A stretch of 31,844 bases of DNA from IMG/VR virus record IMGVR_UViG_3300007541_000105, positions 1 through 31,844 of that record, one strand, 5' to 3'. Positions 1 to 5,455 of the stretch are shown here, piece by piece (the stretch's first letter is position 1; each line of letters opens with the position of its first letter). Made by a program: the position numbers and the translations under genes. The notes below the pieces were generated by a model that worked only from the letters and a program-made list of their open reading frames with translations, was not told the DNA's origin and did not search any database. Origin of the DNA: a virus.

Positions 1-225
1 ACACTTTCTAATGTTTATCTCGGTTGGATCACCCGAGATAATACAAACCTCTCCGAACTTGCACTAATTAAGAAAGTGCAAGATGCAGCGAAAGATCCTT
101 ACGCTGCCGCCAAACTCTATGGGCAAAACACTGGCACGTGCTCGTGCTGTGGTTTGGAACTCACAAACTCCCTCTCTATTAAGTTAGGCATCGGACCTAT
201 CTGTAGGGAGAAGTTCGGTCTCTGA
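1..225 (+). CDS. C-terminal part of a zinc-finger-like phage protein (DUF6011-like)
   Basis: The frame is open from the left edge, so only the last 74 residues are seen and the start lies outside the window. The C-terminal third reads GTCSCCGLELTNSLSIKLGI followed by GPICREKFGL. This is a CxCCGxxLT...GxxCxxKFG pattern with four cysteines that could bind one zinc ion. The pattern resembles the small zinc-ribbon domain called DUF6011, which often ends phage proteins of unknown role. The upstream part is helical and charged and cannot be assigned. Codons are richer in G+C than in the structural genes downstream. A hairpin at 236-253 follows the stop and could end its transcript. The family assignment rests on motif memory only, and the function is unknown. 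Confidence 0.6.
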   Translation, partial: TLSNVYLGWITRDNTNLSELALIKKVQDAAKDPYAAAKLYGQNTGTCSCCGLELTNSLSIKLGIGPICREKFGL

Positions 226-235
226 GTTACATTCA

Positions 236-257
236 GGGGGCAGCAATGCCCCCCCTT
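236..257 (+). terminator. Stem-loop with GCAA tetraloop after the first gene
   Basis: GGGGGCA (236-242) pairs perfectly with TGCCCCC (247-253) around a GCAA loop, a GNRA-type tetraloop. It lies 11 bases after the stop of the first gene. The following run is only CCTT, so intrinsic termination may be weak. It could also act as a 3' end stabiliser. The fold is seen in the sequence; its role is inferred. Confidence 0.5.
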
Positions 258-281
258 CATTCACACTAACCACACACTGCA

Positions 282-464
282 ATGCGTATCCAAACCCCAT
301 TCAAGTTTCACAAATTCTTCTATTTTGGCATTGATACATCTGCGCGAATTGGTGATGAATTCCTCGCTGCAGGTATCTGGAAATTCTATATCGGAATCTA
401 TCCAATTCGCCGTGGGTATGATCTAAGCGTCGGTATCTGTGACACTAACGGTTGTATCTCATAG
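282..464 (+). CDS. Small hypothetical protein, 60 aa
   Basis: This frame starts at ATG 282 and sits between two hairpins, with a terminator-like structure directly after its stop. The product is 60 residues, rich in aromatic residues and glycine (FKFHKFFYFGIDTSARIGDE, then GIWKFYIGIYPIRRGYDLSV). It has no clear signal peptide, membrane segment or known motif. No good Shine-Dalgarno sequence precedes the ATG. Its codon usage (CGT, CGC, CTC, ATC) matches the G+C-richer neighbours rather than the structural block. Its placement between terminators supports a real, separately expressed small gene. I do not recognise the family. Confidence 0.5.
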   Translation: MRIQTPFKFHKFFYFGIDTSARIGDEFLAAGIWKFYIGIYPIRRGYDLSVGICDTNGCIS

Positions 465-469
465 CGTAC

Positions 470-562
470 ATTAGGGTCGCTGGGTATAAAGAACTCAGCG
501 ACCTTTTATGCCGTAGAGTAACACTTAGGGTCGCTGAGTTCTTTATACCCAGCGACCCTAAT
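470..562. repeat. Perfect 34-bp inverted repeat made of two terminator hairpins
   Basis: Bases 470-503 are the exact reverse complement of 529-562, separated by 25 bases. Each arm is itself a hairpin. In the left arm 475-485 pairs with 493-503. In the right arm TTAGGGTCGCTG (525-536) pairs with 550-561 around a 13-base loop. The DNA can therefore form either two small hairpins or one 34-bp stem. Only the left hairpin has a T tract. The right one has none on either strand, so it is not an obvious minus-strand terminator. Confidence 0.9.
475..507 (+). terminator. Rho-independent terminator after the 60-aa gene
   Basis: Bases 475-485 pair with 493-503: eleven pairs including one G-T wobble at 483/495, closing a 7-base loop (486-492). 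TTTT follows at 504-507. It begins ten bases after the stop at 464. This is a textbook intrinsic terminator on the plus strand. Confidence 0.75.
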
Positions 563-677
563 CGTGCGTGCTAAATGATGTTCGTGCGGACACATTTCAT
601 TGATCAGCAGTTCTTATGACAGTTAAATCGATCGATAAGTTATGCTAATGCGGCGCCCTGCGTCGAAATAAAAATGG

Positions 678-884
678 ATGACTCCCCTAACCTACAGAGG
701 TGACAATTCGAGTGAGTGTTATAAGGTATATAAAAAAATCGCCCAGAAAATTTTTCAAGTAAAAGGGTGCTATAATAGAGTTGATGAGAATTTTTATGAT
801 GCGCCGCCGAAGACCTTATTGGAATATGTGGAGAGTAATTCTTACATATTGGATTGCGAAGCACCCGAAGGGTTTTTTAGTTAG
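678..884 (+). CDS. Doubtful small ORF, 68 aa
   Basis: The frame begins at ATG 678 and ends in TAG at 884. The product has a charged N-terminal half with KVYKKIAQKIFQVKGCYNRV and a C-terminal tail ending CEAPEGFFS. No family is recognised, and there is no convincing ribosome site in front of the ATG. A promoter-like TGCTATAAT lies inside the frame at 768-776, which argues against it being under strong coding selection or suggests an overlapping regulatory region. Codon choice is mixed. It could be a real lineage-specific gene, a remnant, or chance. It is listed because otherwise bases 465-937 carry no gene at all. Confidence 0.3.
   Translation: MTPLTYRGDNSSECYKVYKKIAQKIFQVKGCYNRVDENFYDAPPKTLLEYVESNSYILDCEAPEGFFS
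768..776 (+). promoter_or_regulatory. Extended -10 promoter candidate
   Basis: TGCTATAAT fits the sigma70 extended -10 consensus (TGnTATAAT). No good -35 hexamer is present at normal spacing, which extended -10 promoters can tolerate. It would drive the 55-aa gene starting at 938, leaving a leader of roughly 150 bases. Confidence 0.35.
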
Positions 885-937
885 CATTGGAATTTTCATC
901 ATGGTCATATATAATACGTTCCGATAATGAATTTTGT

Positions 938-1105
938 ATGGAATCACAAACAGTTTATCACATTTATAACAAAAGGAATCAATGTTTATATGCAGTATTA
1001 ACTGAAGAAGAATTCCGTGAGAAGTGGGACAATCTTGATGATGAGAATTATGAGTATGAGAAACTAGAGATAAATAAGAGAATGGTGGCAGAATCTTCAT
1101 ATTGA
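938..1105 (+). CDS. Small acidic hypothetical phage protein, 55 aa
   Basis: I chose ATG 938 over the upstream TTG at 887. The segment between them looks non-coding, and from the ATG the protein starts MESQTVYHIYNKRNQCLYAV. The product is a short acidic protein with a beta-like start (VYHIYN...QCLYAVLT) and an acidic helix EEEFREKWDNLDDENYEYEK. Small proteins of this kind, with an N-terminal 'Y-n-Q-C-L/I-Y' strand followed by LTEEEF, are common in cyanophage genomes; their function is unknown. The start of the next promoter (1102-1130) overlaps its last codons. No Shine-Dalgarno sequence is apparent. The 72-residue TTG-start version cannot be excluded. Confidence 0.6.
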   Translation: MESQTVYHIYNKRNQCLYAVLTEEEFREKWDNLDDENYEYEKLEINKRMVAESSY

Positions 1106-1130
1106 CTTGCTACATATAAACTGTTAAAAT
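1102..1130 (+). promoter_or_regulatory. Sigma70-type promoter for the glycosyltransferase-like gene
   Basis: TTGACT (1102-1107) and TAAAAT (1125-1130) are separated by exactly 17 bases. Each has a single mismatch to the sigma70 consensus. Start of transcription would be near 1137, just before the ATG at 1154. The -35 box overlaps the stop of the preceding gene. In T4-like phages such host-type promoters usually serve early genes. A GATAAATA late-type sequence at 1069-1076 inside the preceding gene is a weaker alternative. Confidence 0.65.
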
Positions 1131-1153
1131 TGATCTGAGAGAATTATTCTAAA

Positions 1154-1939
1154 ATGGCAAAAGGATTTACTGTAAAGGCGGCAGCTCCGACTGCGCCAAA
1201 AGAAGATTGGGATTATGATGCAATCAAAGAGCGTATGCAAGGCAAGAGTATTGTCTTTTGTATGCCTGGTCGAGGTTGCTCTTATACATTTTTAAAGAGT
1301 TTTGTGCAGCTATGCTTTGACCTTGTACAAAACAACATGAGTATTCAGATCTCACAGGATTACTCATCAATGGTTAACTTTGCACGTTGTAAGTGTCTTG
1401 GTGCAAACGTATTACGTGGTCCGAAGCAAATCCCCTGGGATGGTAAACTAAAGTATGATTATCAACTTTGGATTGATAATGATATTGTTTTTAATACTCA
1501 AAAATTCTGGCAACTGTGCGATCTTGCAGTACCTGGACCAGATGCTGACGGTAATGCCCAGGAAGAGAGAGAAATTGTCGCAGGATGGTATGCTACTGAG
1601 GATGGGCAAACAACTTCTGTTGCTCATTGGTTAGATGAGGAAGACTTCCGTCGTAATGGTGGGGTGATGAATCACGAGACTGTGGAGAGCATCTCGAAGC
1701 GTCGTAAACCCTTCACAGTTGATTATACTGGATTTGGATGGGTAATGATTCGTCATGGTGTCTTTGAGCGTCTTGAATACCCTTGGTTTGCACCTAAGAT
1801 GCAAGTCTTTGAATCTGGAGCAGTTCAGGATATGTGTGGAGAGGATGTGTCCTTCTGTTTAGATGCAAAAGAAGCAGGTATTGAAACTTGGTGTGATCCT
1901 CGTATTCGTGTTGGACACGAAAAGACTCGCGTAATCTGA
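1154..1939 (+). CDS. Glycosyltransferase-like protein (GT-A fold)
   Basis: The 261-residue product has the layout of a small GT-A nucleotide-sugar transferase. It has an opening strand KSIVFCMPGRG (31-41), a central strand with a DxD-type motif YQLWIDNDIVF (metal-binding candidates D108 and D110), an acidic GEDVSFCLDAKEAG (229-242) and a late histidine in RVGHEK (H255). In GT-A enzymes the DxD motif and a C-terminal histidine hold the metal-bound sugar nucleotide. The donor and acceptor cannot be read from sequence. It could glycosylate a virion or host component, or modify DNA bases. Its own sigma70-like promoter and CGT-rich arginine codons set it apart from the AGA-using structural genes. 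Its stop overlaps the next ATG by one base, so the two are translationally coupled. Confidence 0.7.
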   Translation: MAKGFTVKAAAPTAPKEDWDYDAIKERMQGKSIVFCMPGRGCSYTFLKSFVQLCFDLVQNNMSIQISQDYSSMVNFARCKCLGANVLRGPKQIPWDGKLKYDYQLWIDNDIVFNTQKFWQLCDLAVPGPDADGNAQEEREIVAGWYATEDGQTTSVAHWLDEEDFRRNGGVMNHETVESISKRRKPFTVDYTGFGWVMIRHGVFERLEYPWFAPKMQVFESGAVQDMCGEDVSFCLDAKEAGIETWCDPRIRVGHEKTRVI

Positions 1940-2106
1940 TGAATAAATTTCAAGACCGTTATAACATATGCTATAATGGTCGAGTAATTTATAAAAACCT
2001 CTCTTTCAACGATTGCTCGGATATTATCCAAGACTTATCTGAGCAATTTTATGCAGGAGCAGATATTGATCCTGAATTAATTGAACTTGAACCACTATTT
2101 GATTAA
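1939..2106 (+). CDS. Small hypothetical phage protein, 55 aa
   Basis: The ATG shares one base with the TGA of the glycosyltransferase-like gene, which strongly suggests translational coupling. The product begins MNKFQDRYNICYNGRVIYKN and ends in an acidic tail LIELEPLFD. It has the common pattern of cyanophage micro-proteins: a short N-terminal strand with 'NG..IYKN', then a helix (DCSDIIQDLSEQFY) and an acidic end. The role is unknown. A 28-bp imperfect palindrome and a TATAAT hexamer lie in its first codons. It resembles the 55-aa protein at 938-1105 in size and layout. Confidence 0.7.
   Translation: MNKFQDRYNICYNGRVIYKNLSFNDCSDIIQDLSEQFYAGADIDPELIELEPLFD
1954..1981. promoter_or_regulatory. 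28-bp quasi-palindrome with extended -10 sequence
   Basis: The 28 bases pair end to end around a central CATATG, with one G-T wobble (1958/1977) and one A-C mismatch (1964/1971). TGCTATAAT (1969-1977) is an extended -10 match inside it. It lies within codons 6-15 of the 55-aa gene. It could be an internal operator/promoter for the downstream small genes, or a coincidence of coding sequence. Confidence 0.35.
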
Positions 2107-2111
2107 AAATT

Positions 2112-2252
2112 ATGGCAACTCGTAGAACTTCTAGTAACAATAAAATTGAATCCAAACCCAAAAAAACTCGTCAAGGGCAAGGGCAACATACAAAACATGC
2201 GGCATCATCTCGTAATGGAGCAGGCAAAAGGTATAGGGGTCAAGGAAAATAA
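2112..2252 (+). CDS. Small highly basic phage protein, 46 aa
   Basis: ATG 2112 opens a 46-codon frame five bases after the previous stop. The product is almost entirely basic and polar: MATRRTSSNNKIESKPKKTR, a central RQGQGQHTKHA, and a final GKRYRGQGK. With no acidic residue except one glutamate it should bind nucleic acid or an acidic partner. Small lysine/arginine/glycine/glutamine-rich proteins ending in YRGQGK are common in T4-like cyanophages and have no assigned role. A late-promoter-like AATAAATA overlaps its stop codon. Its compactness, conserved-looking ending and operon-like spacing support a real gene. Confidence 0.7.
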   Translation: MATRRTSSNNKIESKPKKTRQGQGQHTKHAASSRNGAGKRYRGQGK

Positions 2253-2255
2253 ATA
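2248..2255 (+). promoter_or_regulatory. T4-type late promoter candidate
   Basis: AATAAATA fits the N-ATAAATA core of T4-like late promoters. It lies 25 bases ahead of the ATG at 2281. The match is short in AT-rich DNA, so it could be chance. Confidence 0.35.
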
Positions 2256-2280
2256 AATCAGATGATCTTGAGTTATAAAA

Positions 2281-2784
2281 ATGAAAAATTTAAAGTTTAT
2301 ATCACAAGATCAAGAATTAGCACTCATTCAGGAGTTAACATACAAGATTAAAATGTCTAATTGGGACATTGATCCAAGTAAAACTTGCTTCTTGTGCGTT
2401 TCTCCTGATTATTCTAGTATTGTAACTCAACATCTCTCGCACTCATTATCAATGGGGCGGGAGATTTTTCATATTGAAGCAGTTAATGTTCCTTTTCCTG
2501 ATGAAGATTCAAAAAAATATCAAGTAGACTTTGAAATAAACTATGCGGATTGGATTTTAGATTGGGATAATTTTGTTTTATGTGAGGCTGGTGTAATAAA
2601 AGGTGGTACTTATACGTGGATTACTAAAATAATGGAACAATTTACAGAAAAAAATTATTATACCTTAGCATTATGTGAAAATATTCATAGTAAATTTAAA
2701 AGTGATATGGTTTCATTATATTATGATGATGCAATAGAAGATCTTCATTTTTGGTGGGAGAGACCAAACAATCATTGGAGTTGA
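2281..2784 (+). CDS. Conserved-looking phage hypothetical protein, 167 aa
   Basis: The 167-residue soluble protein has no signal peptide or membrane segment. It alternates strands and helices: SKTCFLCVSPDYSSIVTQHL (33-52), an acidic middle, then WDNFVLCEAGVIKGGTYTWI followed by an amphipathic helix. The order 'hydrophobic strand, helix, hydrophobic strand-EAGVIKGGTYTWI' is reminiscent of a phosphoribosyltransferase-like Rossmann fold, but the diagnostic phosphate-binding motif is not clear and I would not assign activity. The C terminus is tryptophan-rich (HFWWERPNNHWS). From here the DNA is AT-rich, like the structural genes. A late-promoter-like site lies upstream. Confidence 0.7.
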   Translation: MKNLKFISQDQELALIQELTYKIKMSNWDIDPSKTCFLCVSPDYSSIVTQHLSHSLSMGREIFHIEAVNVPFPDEDSKKYQVDFEINYADWILDWDNFVLCEAGVIKGGTYTWITKIMEQFTEKNYYTLALCENIHSKFKSDMVSLYYDDAIEDLHFWWERPNNHWS

Positions 2785-2787
2785 ATC

Positions 2788-2833
2788 ACGGGATAGCAAC
2801 CCCGTAAAAAGTTCTGATCTAAACAATCAGGAG
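2788..2833 (+). promoter_or_regulatory. Leader with two small hairpins and a strong ribosome site
   Basis: ACGGG (2788-2792) pairs with CCCGT (2801-2805), followed by AAAAA. A second hairpin, CTGAT (2814-2818) with ATCAG (2826-2830), has its 3' arm running into the Shine-Dalgarno AGGAG (2829-2833), six bases before ATG 2840. The second hairpin could partly mask the ribosome site. This is one of the few clear Shine-Dalgarno sequences in the window. Confidence 0.4.
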
Positions 2834-2839
2834 CAAAAA

Positions 2840-3103
2840 ATGGGAAAACCAGCAGATCGTAATAATGATTATATGATGGAGATGTGGGGAACCGATGGAT
2901 TAGTAACAGATTATGGTTCTTTAGCAAAAAAACTACAATCAAGTACTGAAAAAAGAATGCTTAGAGAAATTGTTGAGGATGATGTAACTCCAAAAAAACA
3001 TGATTTTGAAAAGCAAAATGATGTTCATGAAAAAATTCGTAATGATAATGATTATGATGATTGGTCATATGGAACTGAACCCACCTGGGGACATGAGTGG
3101 TAA
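2840..3103 (+). CDS. Acidic hypothetical phage protein, 87 aa
   Basis: The start is fixed by AGGAG six bases upstream. The 87-residue protein is hydrophilic and acidic. It has an N-terminal segment MGKPADRNNDYMMEMWGTDG, a central charged helix (SSTEKRMLREIVEDDV) and a tail rich in D, Y and W (NDNDYDDWSYGTEPTWGHEW). It is probably unstructured at both ends. I know of no function. It lies immediately before the late promoter of the baseplate genes, so it either closes the accessory transcript or has a role tied to late expression. Tryptophan at its C terminus recalls the preceding gene, but no homology between them is evident. Confidence 0.65.
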   Translation: MGKPADRNNDYMMEMWGTDGLVTDYGSLAKKLQSSTEKRMLREIVEDDVTPKKHDFEKQNDVHEKIRNDNDYDDWSYGTEPTWGHEW

Positions 3104-3108
3104 AAAAT

Positions 3109-3135
3109 AGGTATAAATAAAGGATAACTATACCT
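3109..3135 (+). promoter_or_regulatory. Late promoter of the baseplate operon, inside an inverted repeat
   Basis: TATAAATA (3112-3119) is the exact T4 late-promoter core. It lies 22 bases ahead of the gp25 ATG at 3142 and after the previous stop. AGGTATA (3109-3115) and TATACCT (3129-3135) form a 7-bp inverted repeat that spans the core and the expected transcription start. In T4 such promoters are read by host polymerase with gp55 and gp33. Confidence 0.7.
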
Positions 3136-3141
3136 AAGATA

Positions 3142-3543
3142 ATGCCAATAGAGCGTGTTAAATCTGGATTTAGGGATATAAGCCTTTCTTTAAAAAGAAA
3201 TCCATTGACAAAAGATATAGTTGTTTTGAGAGATCAAGATGCTATAGTACGCTCTATTAAAAATTTAATATTCACATCAAAGGGTGAAAAATTTTTTGAA
3301 CCAGAAATAGGTTCTTTAGTAAATCGACTACTATTTGAAAATATTACCCAAGACTTAGTTAATGATATAAAAAGACAAATTGAAATTGTTATAAAGAATA
3401 ATGAGCCTAGAGTAAAAATAATAGATGTAGTCGTAAAACCAAATTATGATTTAAACCAACTAAATGTAAACATTGAATACTTAATTGTTGGTATTGATTC
3501 TCCTCCTCAGCAATTATTATTCATATTACTACCAACAAGATAA
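3142..3543 (+). CDS. 25: Baseplate wedge subunit gp25
   Basis: At 133 residues this matches the T4 gp25 / GPW_gp25 family in length and pattern. It has an N-terminal arm with PLTKDIVVLRDQDAIVRSIK (21-40), the segment LIFTSKGEKFFEPEIGSLV (42-60), and the core motif EPRV at 88-91 followed by a beta hairpin. In T4 and related contractile systems gp25 is part of the wedge core (with gp6 and gp7). It forms the strand-sharing collar from which the sheath begins to assemble. The family's EPR motif is intact. It is the first gene after the late promoter, and its TAA is directly followed by the ATG of gp6 with no spacer, so the two are coupled. Confidence 0.92.
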   Translation: MPIERVKSGFRDISLSLKRNPLTKDIVVLRDQDAIVRSIKNLIFTSKGEKFFEPEIGSLVNRLLFENITQDLVNDIKRQIEIVIKNNEPRVKIIDVVVKPNYDLNQLNVNIEYLIVGIDSPPQQLLFILLPTR

Positions 3544-5451
3544 ATGTCATTAGTTAACGTATCATCACTAGACTTCAATGATATACGTGAGTCTATCAAA
3601 AGTTTTTTAAGAGCTGATGGTAGATTCACAGATTATGATTTCGAAGGATCTAACTTTAGAGTTCTTTTAGATACTTTAGCGTACAACACTTATATTAGCT
3701 CTTATAATGCTAATATGTTGACTAATGAAGTGTTCTTGGATGGAGCAACTCTAAGAGAGAATGTAGTATCTATTGCAAGAAACATTGGTTATTTACCAAG
3801 ATCCGTTAGATGCTCCAAAGCAAAAGTATCTTTTTATGTTGATTTGACAGAATATGATCAAAATCCAATTTCAGTAATTGTAAAAAAGGGTATCATAGCT
3901 TCTTCATCCGATGGTACTCTCTTGAATACTTTTGTTTACTCAATTCCAGACGATATTAGATCAAGAGTATCTGGTAAATTGGCGGAATTTGTAGATGTTG
4001 ATATTTTTGAAGGTACTTATATTGAAGAATTTTTTACTGTAGATTCTCTTAGTAAAACTCAAAGATTTATATTAAAAAACAACAATATAGATACTAACAC
4101 GATAAGAGTAAGTGTAAAAGATAGTAAAACTAGTAACAATTCTATAATCTATAAATTTGCAGATAATATTACAAATGTAAGTTCTTCAGATAAAGTATTC
4201 TTTATTAATGAAATTGAGGATAGTAGATATGAACTAATATTTGGTGATGGTACTTTTGGTAGTGCTTTATCTGATAAAAATTATATAACAGTATCTTATA
4301 TTAAAACCAAGGGTGAAGCTGCAAATGGGATCCGAAGTTTTGAATTTAATGGAATATTAACTGATAATAATGGAAATTCACTGGATATTGATGTCCCTAT
4401 ATTGACTACCATTGAGTTTAGTGATTATGGAGCACCAATAGAATCAATACCTTCGATAAAAAAATTCGCTCCTAGACTGTATGCAAGTCAAAATAGAGCA
4501 GTAACATCTTCAGATTATGAGACTATAGTTCCTTTAATTTATCCAGAAACAGAATCAGTTGCTGTTTTTGGTGGTGAAGAATTAAGTCCCCCACAATATG
4601 GCAAAGTTTTTATTACAGTAAAACCAAGAAATGGAACATACTTATCAAATTCACTTAAAGATTCTTTAAAACAAAAATTAAAGAAATATTCAGTTGCTGG
4701 AATTTTGCCAGAATTTATTGATTTAAAATACCTTTATATTGAATACAATACTGCCGTTTACTACAATATAAATCGAGGTTATGCAAATACACTTAAAGAC
4801 CAAATCCAATCTAACATAGAGTTTTATTCAAAATCTAAAGAATTGAATAGTTATGGTTCTAGATTTAAATATAGTAAATTTTTAAAATTGATTGATGATA
4901 CATCAGATGCCATAACATCAAATATCACATCAATGTCAATTAGAAGAGATCTAAAAATAAATGAAGGTACAAATACACAGTATGAAATTTGTTTTGGTAA
5001 TTCTTTTTATATAAAAAGAAAAACAGGTTACAATATAAAATCAAGTGGGTTTAGTGTTAGTGATATTTCTGGAGTTGTATATTTGAGCGATAGACCAATA
5101 GATGATACTAATGGAGATCTTTTTATATTCAGATTAACGTCAAAGAATGATCCAGTAATTGTAAAAAATAAAGTAGGAAATATAAACTATAGAACTGGGG
5201 AGATCAATTTAAATTACTTAAATATTATATCTACAACTAAATTAGATCCTGCTGGAAATAGAATAATACAATTATCAGCTATTCCAGAATCAAATGATAT
5301 TATAGGAAAACAAGATTTGTATTTACAATTAGACACAACATCTTCAACTTTAAATTTAATAAACGACACCATCAGTTCTGGAACTGATCTGTCTGGATCA
5401 GGATATATAGTTACATCTAGTTATTTAAACGAAGACTTAATAAGAATATAA
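3544..5451 (+). CDS. 6: Baseplate wedge subunit gp6
   Basis: The 635-residue product starts with the characteristic gp6 segment: FLRADGRFTDYDFEGSNFRV (21-40), then LLDTLAYNTYISSYNANMLT and NEVFLDGATLRENVVSIARN. This is the gp6/J-type wedge signature. A GDGTFG turn near residue 235 and the later SLYAS/SSDYETI-type segment also fit the family. The length is close to T4 gp6 (660 residues). gp6 forms the inner ring of the baseplate and bridges wedges around the hub. The last 140 residues (from about 495) are beta-rich and more divergent. It lies directly between gp25 and the gp7-position giant, as in T4 where 6 and 7 are adjacent. Confidence 0.93.
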   Translation: MSLVNVSSLDFNDIRESIKSFLRADGRFTDYDFEGSNFRVLLDTLAYNTYISSYNANMLTNEVFLDGATLRENVVSIARNIGYLPRSVRCSKAKVSFYVDLTEYDQNPISVIVKKGIIASSSDGTLLNTFVYSIPDDIRSRVSGKLAEFVDVDIFEGTYIEEFFTVDSLSKTQRFILKNNNIDTNTIRVSVKDSKTSNNSIIYKFADNITNVSSSDKVFFINEIEDSRYELIFGDGTFGSALSDKNYITVSYIKTKGEAANGIRSFEFNGILTDNNGNSLDIDVPILTTIEFSDYGAPIESIPSIKKFAPRLYASQNRAVTSSDYETIVPLIYPETESVAVFGGEELSPPQYGKVFITVKPRNGTYLSNSLKDSLKQKLKKYSVAGILPEFIDLKYLYIEYNTAVYYNINRGYANTLKDQIQSNIEFYSKSKELNSYGSRFKYSKFLKLIDDTSDAITSNITSMSIRRDLKINEGTNTQYEICFGNSFYIKRKTGYNIKSSGFSVSDISGVVYLSDRPIDDTNGDLFIFRLTSKNDPVIVKNKVGNINYRTGEINLNYLNIISTTKLDPAGNRIIQLSAIPESNDIIGKQDLYLQLDTTSSTLNLINDTISSGTDLSGSGYIVTSSYLNEDLIRI

Positions 5452-5455
5452 AAAC

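Larger units (their letters stand above)
563..937. other. Weakly coding stretch between the paired hairpins and the 55-aa gene
   Basis: I see no confident gene here. A 68-codon plus-strand frame at 678-884 is listed separately as doubtful. The stretch also holds an extended -10 element (768-776), a short ClaI-like palindrome (627-636) and a GGCGCC site (652-657). I found no tRNA cloverleaf on reading. It may be a decayed gene or a leader. Confidence 0.4.

Noticed and set aside
563-677. tRNA or small structured RNA in the gap after the paired hairpins
   Set aside because: I could not draw a cloverleaf or any stable stem beyond short palindromes such as the one at 627-636.
887-937. TTG-initiated N-terminal extension of the 55-aa protein
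   Set aside because: The extension MEFSSWSYIIRSDNEFC has no ribosome site, and the product from ATG 938 has the form of a typical cyanophage micro-protein.
640-1100. Two overlapping minus-strand frames of 74 and 94 codons
   Set aside because: They run against the direction of every supported gene and oppose the more plausible 55-aa plus-strand gene. Composition (His, Tyr, Cys, Ile rich) looks like chance.
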